Assembly: GCA_034687125.1 (NCBI GenBank)
Contig: JAQGBZ010000033.1
Location: 124,001 to 188,000 of the forward strand
Direction: 5' to 3'
Source of the DNA: Neelides folsomi
Lineage: Eukaryota > Arthropoda > Collembola > Neelipleona > Neelidae
DNA: 64,000 nucleotides
The position numbers and the translations under genes were made by a program. Positions 37,485-64,000 of this stretch are shown here, one piece after another. Below the pieces are notes generated by a model. That model did no database searches. It was given only the letters and a program-made list of their open reading frames with translations, and was not told the DNA's origin. Position 1 is the stretch's first letter. Every line of letters begins with the position of its first letter.

Positions 37485-40400
37485 ATGTATCCTGCAGTGT
37501 CGACTGTTGACCTTGCTCACTATGATTTCACGGCGAAAGAAAACGATGTGAAATGGAAGGGGCTTTTCATTTCTGGCCTGAAAAAGGTATGAATTGAATA
37601 ATCTTAAATTATCAAAGAAAAATATTTATCCGATGAATTTTTAATATTTCGATTTTTATTATTTTAGGTCTCCCAACATTTCGAGTTGATGAAAGCGAGA
37701 GAAGATGCTTTCGAATATTTGGAACGTCTAATTCTTCAACTTCTTGGGATGATCTTCTCTCGTCCGAGTCCTCATATAGTACAAGATGTGCAGGAGAGGG
37801 TCCAAAAAGTTTTTCCACCTCCGATTGACAAATGGGCGATCGATGAGGCCACAAATGCCATCAAACAAGGACGGAAAAAGCAACACGACCTCGTCTTTCC
37901 ACTGGAAAAAATCCACGCATTAATCCAAAAGGTTCGGTGTCAACATTGTGATCATTTTATATTATATCCACTCTCAAGTTAGAGTAATTCTAATATAATT
38001 ATTATTTAAATGGATATAATTTGTTCAAAAATTTATGTTGTTTCATTTACAGGAAGTTCTAATGCACAAAGTGGATTACAATGTTACGGTCTACATTGCT
38101 GCTGTTTTGGAATACATTGCTGCAGATATCCTTAATGTAAGAGATTTTTAGCTCATTACTAGAATACTATTTTAGGTAAAGTTTTCCTTGATTTGTTTTC
38201 ATTATTATCAAAAAAAATATCTACAAGTTATTTATCTCTATTTACCGCAGTTGGTTGGAAATTACGTCAAACATAGCCGACATGCTGAATTTTCCACTCA
38301 AGATATTAAAGCCGCCATGTGTTGTGACAAAGTAATTAGATCAAAATTTGTTAACTACAATAATTACGACTAAATGCGTCAGAGTGCCTAATTTTATTTC
38401 CTATTTAGGTTTTATGTGATTTGTTCAAGTTTGGTGACAACGTTTCTAGCTTAAATCTTGTCGAAGAACCAATTTCCAGAAATTCGCTAACCTACACCGA
38501 GGTTGTTTAATATATTTTGTAAAAATCTATATTTAAAATATATCAGTATTTTATTTTAAGTAGGCGATTTTTCCAACATTTTATAAATATCATATGATTT
38601 TCTAACTGTAATATATTTTATGTTAATTTCGATAGGCTGTTGATGAGCTGCTGCAATCCGAAAGACAGTACCTTAGAGACCTCCAGATGATTCTCAAAGT
38701 ATTCAGAGAAGAGTTGGCCAACCATATTGAACGAGAGAATCAAGTAAGAACATCAATATTAAACTCTTTATTATAATTGAACTTTAGATTTGTCGTGCAT
38801 ATTGATAGTTGACTACTTCGTTATTTGTAGTATTTGGACACGGTATTATCCTCCATCGAAGATATCAGAGAATTAACAATAACCCTTATAAGCACCGTGG
38901 AAGATACTCTTGAAATGACAGAACCCAATCATGTTCCTGCTGTTGGAATCTGCTTTTTGGAGTTGGCTGAGGTCAGAACTTGAATTTATTATGAAACAAT
39001 TTGACTAATACCACATTTTTACTTGCAATACTATAGAATATGGAGTTTGAAGTTTACGAATTATATGCCAAATATTTCAACGAAAAACTTCAAAAAGAGT
39101 TAGAGGATCTCGTTAGTCGACCTGATGTAGGAGCGAAACTCGCAACTGCTGGGCATGGCCTTGTCGAAGCCGTCAAATTCTACTTTCCCAAACTCCTTCT
39201 TGAACCTTTTTATCATTGTCTTCAATACTACGACCATATCAAAGTATGTTTACACATCACTTCATAAACATGGGTTGTTTATATTTACATTGAATTAGAT
39301 CAGGTTACAAGACTATAAAAATGATTTAAATCTTTCAGCTCCTTTATGGTCTCTCAAACTCTGATAAGGACAAGACTGACTTATTGCAAGCAGATAGTGT
39401 ATTAACTTCATTGAAATCAGTTTTGGAAAATTTAAATATTCCGAAAAAATCAACAGGGTATACATCATAATATTTTGACTATGATGCCAATCTTTTATTT
39501 GGAGGTTCATGATCTAACATTATTTTGTATTTAGTGATTGTACTATAAAAATGTCTGGCAAAGGGAACAAAGAAATCGCTCATCAGAAGAAACTCGAAAT
39601 GAAGAATCAAGTGGAGGGATTCAACGACTCATTTGGCCAATCTTATTTCAATGAATTCTTTTTTGGTAATAAAATAATTTTAAAATATAGATCAAACATA
39701 ATTCAAATGAAATAGAACGTTAAATAATTTATTGAATTTGTAGAAGGGGAAATTCAAAAGATTGGGAGCAGCAAGAAGCCTTCAGAGAGACATGGCTATC
39801 TCTTTGATGGAATGATGTTTTTATGCAAGCCGAATTATCGAAGGACCGTCGTTCCAGTTGGAACTTTTCTTGACTATAGACTCAAAGAATGGTTTTTAAT
39901 GACTAAAGTTGAAGTTCGTGATAAAGAAGACACTGAAGGTTTGGAACATTTTCTATTTCTAAAAATACCATTTAGATCGCAGTCAAGATTAAAATAATGA
40001 ATTTTAGCCAATGTATTGGTTTTTCACTGATTTAAATTGTTTTATAGAGTGGAAGAATCTTTTCGAGATTTTACCCAGGGATCAACCTCCTATTATCTTA
40101 TCGACAAGGACGGCGGAAGAAAAGTCAAGTTGGATGGCTGTTCTCGTCATGCTTACAACTAAGAGGTAAGGAATCCTTATATTTTGATCTTTTATATAGA
40201 AATTAATATTCTCTCTGAATTTGTTTTCAGTATGCTTGATCGGATCTTGGACCGAATCTTGTCAGATGAAGAGAAGAAGCATCCATTGCGCCTTCCCCCA
40301 AAGGAAAAATATCGTTTCTCAGTCCCAGATTCCGACAATAATATTGTCTTTGACAAAGACGCATCGCACGGAAATAATTTGATTATAAAGGTCTGCTTCT

Positions 40401-43400
40401 CAATTCCAAAAATATAAATGTTATTATATGGAGAAATGTAGAAACTTTGACTAATGGAAAAATTTGTTTCAATTGCAGGGAGCAACTTTGTTGAAACTTA
40501 TAGAGAGGCTGAGCTACCACAGCTATTCAGATCTTAATTTCATCAACACTTTCCTAACAACTTATAGAAGTTTTTGTTCACCACATGTAAGTTTATACTA
40601 CTACTGTACTATACTACTTTATTTATTTTGAGAGAGATTTCTCAATAACAAATATCGTGCGTAGGATATTTCATTGTGACGCAAAGTGAAGTGAACTTTT
40701 ACTTATTTGAACTTCTTTATGATGCAACGATTCTTTTGTTTGATTCAATAGGAATTCCTAGAACTGTTAATTGAACGTTATAACATTCCTGAACCGGAAT
40801 ATCCGCCAGAAGAAAGCGAGTCAATACATACAAGAGAGATGTTGAAGAGATTCCGAAAGGAATATGCCCGCCATATTAAATTAAGGTTTGTTATAAATTA
40901 TAAATAATAGAATCTGATAGCTTCAAATTTTTTAAACATTTATTTGTCTTTTAAAAACAGGGTTTTAAATGTTATCAAACAATGGATCAATCACCACTTC
41001 TACGACTTTGAAAGAGATTCATCTCTTCAAATAAGGTTGGAAGAATTTCTTGATAACTCCGATGAGAGTGCTGGAAAGAATTCTATATTCGACTCTGTCC
41101 GACGGAGTCTGCGAAAAGCTGTGAGTTTACGATTGAAAAATAACCTTTTCGTTTTAACTTAATTCTTTTAGGTTCTTGTATCTAAATTATCACTTTATCT
41201 TTAAGGTTGAAAATAGCAGTGCAGAGGTGGAAAGGATTTTTGCTGCAGATAAATCTCCTCCACCATTTGAATACCATATTAAGTGCCCTATTTCCGAATG
41301 GAATATTCTAACTGTAAGCCAATAATTATAAGAATATGATGGCTATCTTGAAAAAATTAACTTCACTTCATGTTGAGTAATTGTTTATCATTCATATTTT
41401 AGTTGCATCCTATTGAATTGGCGAGACAATTGTCGTTACTAGAGTTTGACTTGTATCGCGTTGTAAAGCCTTCAGAACTTGTTGGGAGCGTTTGGACTAA
41501 AAAGAACAAAGAAAAGTCATCTCCCAATCTTCTTAGAATGATCAAACATACAACAAATGTAATGTTTGAGTTAAATATTTTACGCTTATTTGTCTTTTAT
41601 TTCAGTGAATAATATGTTATTTAATTGTTTTGATAATGGTTTAGGTTACTCGTTGGTTTGAAAAGTCAATAGTGGATGCTGAAAATATCGAAGAGAGAAT
41701 CGCAATTGTCTCTAGAATTTTAGAAGTCATGGCAGTTCTTCAAGAGTTGAACAATTTTAATGGTGTTTTGGCTGTCGTAAGTGCCATGGGCTCGGCTTCG
41801 GTTCATCGATTGACATTCACATTCCAAGTAAGCTTTAAATTACTTTGTCATATTTTACAAGCTTGAAAATTATGCTTTATAAACATTAATTATCTAATCT
41901 TTATAGGGAGTTTCACCGAGACTAAAGAACTATTTAGAAGAAGCCCAAGAACTTCAAAACGACCATTATAAAAGATATCAGGAACGTCTTAGATCTATCA
42001 ACCCTCCATGTGTCCCATTCTTTGGTAAGTGTATAGTAGTCTATAGCATACTTTAATATGATATAAAGAATATATTGTGATTAATTTATATTTGATATAT
42101 GAGGTACATGGCAAATGTGATCTGATTATTATTTTTATAAAAAAATGGTTAAAACATTTTTTAAATATTTTAGGCATGTACCTGACAAATATTTTGCACA
42201 TTGAAGAAGGAAATCTCGACTTTCTTCCCAATTCCACTGAACTCATCAATTTCGGCAAACGAAGGAAGGTGGCTGAAATTACTAGCGAGATCCGACAGTT
42301 TCAATATTCTCATTACTGCCTTTCTATCGAACACAAGATTCGAGACTTCATTGAACGTCTTCAGCCATTTGATCTGGATATAAGTGAAAACGAAATATCC
42401 AATTATCTCTACGAGAAATCTCTTGAAATAGAACCAAGAGGAGCCAAGCAGCCTCCAAAATATGTAATTATTAAATAACTCAATAACATATAGGTAAATG
42501 GAAAACTAAATTGTTCATTTAATACAGCCGAGGAGATGGCCAGAATTGAATTTGAAGTCTCCTGGGATCAAACCAAGACATTTGCCTGGTCGAAGCTATC
42601 CAGGACCTCTTCTTCCATTCTCGAGCTCGACTCTTTCTCTCACTTCATCCCCGTCAAGGATGACTCTCGACTCGGAAATTGAACCAGAGTCGGCCTCAAT
42701 GGCCCAGACACCAAAGACACTCACCCCATCCTCCATTCCTTCAGCCACTTCGCCTCCTCACTCAAGCAGTCAAGATTTTGCTATATTTGTCCCTGTACTT
42801 ATTGGCCAAGGTAAGCCCCATAAACATCTTGATAATTTAATAAGCACTTTTTAATCTTTTTTATTATGGTTTTATTGATTTTAATATCCTGTATTTTTTA
42901 TTTATTCAGGAGTGAACCAAATAGTCATTTCTCCAGGAGTAAATAATTCTTCTCCGTCTCCAATGCATAACATGTTTCCTATTTCTGGTCCTGCACCTCC
43001 TCTTCCTCCAAGGAAAAATAGACACGGCCCAGATGCTGCTTCTCCAAGAGTATTTATTCATTTTTATGAATTTCATAAACTGTTAAATGTATTTAGTATT
43101 TAGTAATGCGATTAATAATTCAATATTTAACATAATATTGAATTTGAAGGTGACTGATGCACCAGAACTCCCGGCTCCTCCACTTCCTCCTAGGAACCCT
43201 CGTACCCCAAACCCACCGATTCCAAGGCGAAACTCTTCAACGGCATCGACTGAGAATAGTCCTTGTCCTCCGTCTAATCTCGGGTCTCCCAGCAGACTCT
43301 CTTCCAACGGTCCTCCGATCTCGACGCCTTCTCCAAGTGGTATGATAAGATCTTAATATCTTATTTATCAATATTTTAAATTAGCATTTTGATTCGAGGA

Positions 43401-43631
43401 TTTCTCAGATCAGAAGGATAGTATTAATAATTAAATTACACAGGGGCAGGACATTGCGGGTCGGAAAGTCGGATGAGTCATTCGTCAGCTTTCAATTTTC
43501 ATAATCCATTGAGTCCTATACGGCCTGGTTCAAAGCCTGCATTGAGTCCTCCTGTGTCCAATGTGGCTCCACAATTACCTCCGAAGTCCAACAGAACTCC
43601 GAGCAACAGCAATCATAATCAACTGCTTTAA
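37485..43631 (+). CDS. SOS (Sos): Son of sevenless, Ras guanine-nucleotide exchange factor
   Basis: Twenty-five exons, 37485-37586, 37668-37931, 38053-38136, 38251-38331, 38409-38501, 38636-38743, 38831-38971, 39037-39243, 39339-39457, 39535-39665, 39744-39938, 40048-40165, 40231-40390, 40479-40586, 40752-40885, 40961-41120, 41206-41313, 41403-41558, 41645-41827, 41907-42024, 42174-42463, 42528-42810, 42910-43049, 43150-43339, 43444-43631; 3861 bases, 1286 residues. SOS is recruited by Grb2/Drk to activated receptors and loads Ras with GTP. Order: paired histone folds (1-208, [14 protein letters not shown]), DH (209-400), PH (400-550, [14 protein letters not shown]), REM (600-735, [21 protein letters not shown]), CDC25 (770-1020, [43 protein letters not shown]) and a proline-rich tail with SH3 sites ([36 protein letters not shown]). 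Every catalytic landmark is present and length is close to human SOS1. The start is the only ATG preceding the fold in frame. Confidence 0.98.
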
Positions 43632-46600
43632 ACATTATTTACTAATATGTAAATAGACATACCTACATATTTATATTATATAAGTATGATATATTATAAT
43701 ATGAATAATTCTCTTCCACTTACTTATTTATAAGTCCTTGTTAGTCTTTTGTTCCTTGAGCGTACATTGTAGGTTTCATACTTTAGACCAAACATATTTA
43801 TCAAATTGTTAATGTATTAACTTAACTCTTGGTAGCTAATTTATTGACACGTGTCAAATGAATTTTAAATCAGCTTGAAGATATCCCCTATTCTAGATTT
43901 TTACTATCAAATGACAAGTAGTATATATGTATTAGCGTAATTAATTAAATATTTACTATTATAACTACATTGGTTGGTAATACCATCCAAATCCTTAAAT
44001 ATTCTGTATCGAATGTTAATGTTCATTTTTTGAATTTCATATAATAATAACATTATTTATTTTACATATTTACAACTATGAAGTAATAGATGAGAGAAAT
44101 TTAATAATTTCTTGATAATATAATTTAAATTGTAAGGAAATGATGAGAATAGAACATGAGTTGAAATATAATTTATCATAGATGTAAATCGTGGTCAGTT
44201 AAAACTATCTAGAACTTATTTCATACACGTATAAATGTCTGGTACAAAATAAAGTTTATAAAATATTTTTCTCTAAATAATATTCAATTAAATAACATCT
44301 TCGTATTTGGAGTTGATATTGCATTATATGATCAAAAATATTCTCTATTATTATGGTAGAAATCGTAGATAGCCCGACATGAGTGATTAAATTTATTAAA
44401 TTTAAATTGAATTTTTAATCATTTTTGGTTTACTCAAAAATTATCGAATGATATATAAGTATTAATAAGACGCATAATAGCGTCTGTACTCGATGTACCT
44501 ATACGTACAAGCTGTACAATACTTTTATTCATATTAAATATGCTATGCCTTCAATGTTTAATTAACTATTATTTTATCCTCACATTCAACAAAGTTTGGA
44601 CAATATAAAATTTTTAATATCTTCTATAAGGACTGTGTAATGTACGGAAGGAGCACCATTACACTTTTACACTATATATTGAATAAATGCAATTTTCTCA
44701 CAGTGTAAAAAATTGTGCGGTGCTCCTTTTGAAGATAATAATAATAGTCATATTGATGTTATTGAATCATAGTTTACTACTAATTTATTCAATAAACGTT
44801 TAAAATAATAATGCTTTTCAATTAATAACTCGAGCTATATTAATTACGTTTATTAAAAAATAATCAAAGGTAAAATTATTATTGCTTATTTATTATAATA
44901 CTCCCTTTAAAATACTGTTACTTGTTACAAAAATAAAATAAAAATAAATTAGTTCATTGTTATTTCATTTATTGGCATTATTTTATTTTATCATTAATCA
45001 TTAAATATTTATGCATAAAATTCATTTCATGCTTTCTCATGTTTCAAGTATGGAGTATTCATAAAATAAAAAAACGAGTTTCTTTTTAAAAAGAATCCTT
45101 TATTAAAAACGTTATACATTTTGTATTTTTAGTTAATATTATCTCATAGGCGCTTAATATTGCAATTTTAGTCGAGTAACAATATTATTGAATGAGAGCA
45201 ACAGTAGAAGGAGGCTCAAGGGAAAACAAAAACTTATCCTATAAAGATTCTCTTTCAATATTTCATATTATACGAAATTGTTACTTTAAATTAATCAATA
45301 ATAATTTACTTAATATCTTACATATTAAGTTTATTATAATATGTTATCTATAAAGTGCAATAACATTTCTATTAATATTAATACACATTATTCACATATA
45401 AGTTATTACATAAGATTGGGTAAGTACATTGTAATTAAATATCTAATAAATATATCTATAACTAGGTACCTATACGCGAAGTTTATGCAACGTGTGAATC
45501 ACTTTTTTAAAGCTAAAAATTAACAATCGATATAAACAATCGGTTGTTTTAAACATTTCAAATACCAATGTTGATATTTTATAACGATAATTATCGCTTG
45601 TCTATTTACAATTTTGTATTATAAATTTGTAATATAGGTGTCTACTATATTAATCATATAACAATTCATTACATTCTCACAACTTTTATTCACAAAATAA
45701 GATTGCTAGTGTCGTTTGACATATCCTAAATATCGTCATTTACATAAATAATATATTTTATAAATATTTACAATTGAAGTAAATATATAAGTTTAAAATA
45801 TTAAAAAAATTATAAATTAGATGATTACGATGATACGAAACGAAAATGATGCGAAATTTTAGATAGACACGTATTATGTTAATAATGCAAGTATTTTTAT
45901 ACTTAACTAATATGGCAAATACATGTATGTATGAAGATACTTTACGAGAACAAATAATATAGAAAGAGTATATAAGAGAGTAACGCCAGAAAATAACGTT
46001 TACAATAAGATAAGATTCCAACTTCCGCGGTGTAAAATAACTTGAACTAACGCCATTAAAATTTGTTAACATTGTAAGTTATTTTGTTTTTTAATTAAAG
46101 ATTATCATTAAAATTTGAAATGACTAGATAACTCTTTAGAATTTGCGAATGCGATTTACAATTATTAGATACTTGAATTTAATTATTTGGGTATATCTCT
46201 CGTCTCCATTCATCTCAACTGCACATCCTATCCAAAGTTATATTTACTTAATGTTAGATATACTACTCGAATTTATTAAGTGTACTAATATGTATAATGG
46301 TAATATATGGTATAGTAGTAATCTAATATTTTTAATCTTAAAAATATTTCTTGCAATTAACAATGTTAATGGTTATGGTACATAATAAAATTAGTATTTA
46401 AGAACATTCTATAAATTAACTCTGATAATAAATATGAAAATTCTTATATGGGCATATTTTACGGCAATAATTTTTTGTCAATATTCATTTATTTAGAAGT
46501 GTTATTACAATTATTTAATGCATTATTTAACCAATTTCTTTATTCCTAACTGCTATTCAAGTTCTCGTCTAAATCAAAAAATTAATGTGAAATAAATAGT

Positions 46601-46981
46601 ATACGTATTTAATAATTAAATATTCCATTTTGGCTATTACTAGTAGTTTAAAAGACTATAGAATATAGAACCTTCATTTTCTACTATGTATATATTAGTA
46701 TTACAGTACTTTCCAAATTAATTCTATAAAGTTGTAAACTTTTGACTTGATAATATTAATTAAAAATTAATATGTATTGTATAGTTGATATTTATACTAT
46801 TAATTTAGCTTCACTAGCAAGATAGTTTCTTTTACTGGGATTTCGACGATGACTTTACTCTGACTAGAACAATTTCATGAAGGTCTCGACAATACAAACA
46901 ACAGAATAAGTAAGTATTTATAAGTATGATCTTTATAATATAGGTTGTATTTAGGAAAATTAGAAATATTTTTTATAGTAA
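43632..46981. other. AT-rich non-coding interval between convergent SOS and TTBK
   Basis: Should include the 3' UTRs of both genes. No conserved frame is visible in either strand; the one notable object is the hairpin at 44645-44731. Confidence 0.5.
44645..44731. ncRNA. Pre-miRNA-like hairpin (candidate)
   Basis: An 87-nt foldback. CGGAAGGAGCACC (44645-44657) pairs without a gap to GGTGCTCCTTTTG (44719-44731), 13 pairs with two G-U. After a small internal loop the arms pair again (CAC with GTG, TTTT with AAAA, ACACT with AGTGT), leaving a terminal loop of about 27 nt. The size and shape suit an arthropod miRNA precursor on either strand, but I do not recognise the arm sequences as any conserved miRNA. 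It lies about 1 kb past the SOS stop and could instead be a tiny foldback transposon or an element in the 3' UTR. Confidence 0.35.
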
Positions 46982-62199
<15,218 letters not shown>

Positions 62200-62299
62200 C
62201 GTGATGTGGTGGAAGCAGTAGTCGTTGTTATTGTTTGCGTCTGTGACTATGCTGTTGCTATCATCTCCTCCAGCATGTTTAGCATCTTGTATTCCTTTC

Positions 62300-64000
62300 C
62301 TATATAAAAACAAAACATTGGGATTATTGCCGTGGCGCAGACAATCTTAATTGCAGAGCCCATCATAACAATCCCTTTTTTAAATTCCAACCCCTCTCGT
62401 GCTCATTTATTAATCCTAATGGCTACTGAAGAGGGCAATTTACTAAATGGTTCGTTTGAGCCTCCGTTGAGGCCGTCAAGTGGGAATTCACTGCGTTGCA
62501 CTTCTCGATTTATTCAAAATTTAATAGTTGACGGAATGATGATGCTCATAATGTTGGCCCTTCACTGCTCCACTTCTCCTCAAATTTGAAAACTTTGCTG
62601 TGTTTACAACAAAATGAAAAATGCGTTGGAATAAAACCGAGGCGGATCTAATGATAGTTTAGCTATAAAATTCGAAAGAGTTGACGATGGTTCCGAGAGA
62701 TCCGCGAGGAATTCTCTATCCGACTCGCACTAGCTCAAAAGCTAAGTTTAAAATAATGAACATAATATCATCCCACTCAAGAACAAAAATACAAACTGGT
62801 TCAACAAGGCCTGACACTCAGCCCGAAGAATGAGACGGCGAGGAGACGAAGATCATTCGCGCAGTATGGAGAGAAAGGAAATGGCAATTCCCTTCGTATT
62901 GACTTGCATAAGAAGATGTCATTTTATTTGGAACACGCGAAGAGTGTCCTCTAATAAGAATGCAGATATTATTATAACTCTCCTCGTTAGACTTGAAACA
63001 TTCTTAACTATCTCCTATCTTATCTTAAGTCAGCCAGGGGTGAATAGGAGATGAGGAATACGAATAGTTAATCCATATATATATTTGTGTAAACTTGGCT
63101 ATAAGTCTCCTTACTGTCACTCCTTTCCTTCTTTCTTTGCTATTGATGCACAACTTGCCGATAACATCCTAGCCAAAATGAGAATCAAGGTTTTCACACA
63201 TTTCACTATTAGTTAAGAGAGATCTATTAGTATTAACTAACTGTGCTCGAAAGATATAAAGATCCAGAAGATTTATATTTTCTCGTCTTTGCATATTTGT
63301 TAGCAGAGACAGACAGCAGGTTTAACAGCTAAGTTCACTCATCGTTCCAGCATGTCCGAATCACTCGAGGTCTTGGAATTAAAGGGACCTTCAATTCTTG
63401 TATTATTAGACCTCACGATTTAACAACTCTTTGCTCCCAACGAGTACACACGTCTTGACAAAAGGAAAATGAGGTTCAATTCCACGTGGAGTGATGGAGG
63501 TTTTTTATATCATTAACTCTCCTTTTATTCCCACTCTTCTCCAAAAATAAAATCCAGGATTATTCATTCACACTCTCCGATGGAACTGAACAATTTGTAA
63601 TTATTTACACATAATAAATATATCGGTCTTTCATTCATAAGAAGAATTTAAAAGGGAAATCACAAAATGGCCCTGCATATGAAACAAGGGAGAACTGATG
63701 CATTAAAAAATTAAAATGATCTATTTAATGCTGTCTGTGGGAATTACATTTCCACAACACTCAAGGGTATGCAGCTTAATGAGAATGGAAGAGATTTTGA
63801 GAAACATAATTTACACCTTGAAATATTGTTATTTATAATGCAACAAATTAGCTTAACATAAACATTAAGTAATATTTTAACATTTCCCTTTCGCAAATTA
63901 ATCGTACATGTCTAGTGCATTAAGGTAGAGTACATATAACACACGGTATTCTGTGCTGTATAAACCGTCAAACACAATTAGTTTTGTACTAATTTAGCTA
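62300..64000. other. Region upstream of the TTBK first recognised coding exon
   Basis: AT-rich, with no conserved frame. It may contain a TTBK promoter or an upstream leader exon splicing to the acceptor at 62300-62301. I see no further gene before the right edge. Confidence 0.45.

Overview
The window is animal nuclear DNA. It is AT-rich, and its genes are split into many exons joined by ordinary GT-AG introns, the shortest only 43-46 nt. Every gene I recognise is a conserved metazoan gene. The tau-tubulin kinase, YY1, SOS and sarcoglycan proteins look most like arthropod versions. Together with the compact introns this suggests a crustacean, possibly a copepod, but I cannot prove the taxon from sequence alone. 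Nothing in the window is bacterial, viral or CRISPR-like.

Layout. 28-609 (+): last two exons of a PP2A B56 regulatory subunit. 2388-3554 (-): PIG-F, four exons. 4812-8248 (+): BTBD9, twelve exons, head-to-head with PIG-F; one intron holds a retroposed element with a 13-bp target-site duplication. 9413-11680 (-): alpha/epsilon-type sarcoglycan, six exons. 12843-15549 (-): a 717-residue low-complexity protein with SLGE/GEL motifs, perhaps related to the C-terminus of TALPID3. 16595-16780 (-): a fragment resembling the first membrane segment of Ctr copper transporters. 18965-21296 (-): IRF2BP-family co-repressor, with one junction I cannot close. 25743-28052 (+): SETD3 actin-histidine methyltransferase, seven exons. 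30164-32472 (-): YY1/pleiohomeotic, five exons. 37485-43631 (+): Son of sevenless, 25 exons. 46982-62199 (-): tau-tubulin kinase (TTBK/asator), 19 exons across 15 kb.

Apart from the unresolved IRF2BP gene and the Ctr-like fragment, each fully contained coding region was assembled exon by exon, and the summed lengths are whole codons: PIG-F 258 aa, BTBD9 653, sarcoglycan 393, TALPID3-like 717, SETD3 489, YY1 384, SOS 1286, TTBK 1162. These genes are not a pathway cluster. They cover phosphatase targeting, GPI-anchor synthesis, membrane-cytoskeleton linkage, Polycomb-type transcription, Ras activation and a CK1-superfamily kinase.

The non-coding DNA contains three foldback (MITE-like) elements (33538-33703, 34822-35199, 53394-53779), a pre-miRNA-like hairpin (44645-44731), a 30-bp perfect palindrome just upstream of the SOS start codon, and a small array of 17-nt palindromic motifs in a TTBK intron. 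I found no convincing new multi-gene system. The items most worth checking are the hairpin, the SOS leader palindrome, the retroposon and the Ctr-like fragment.
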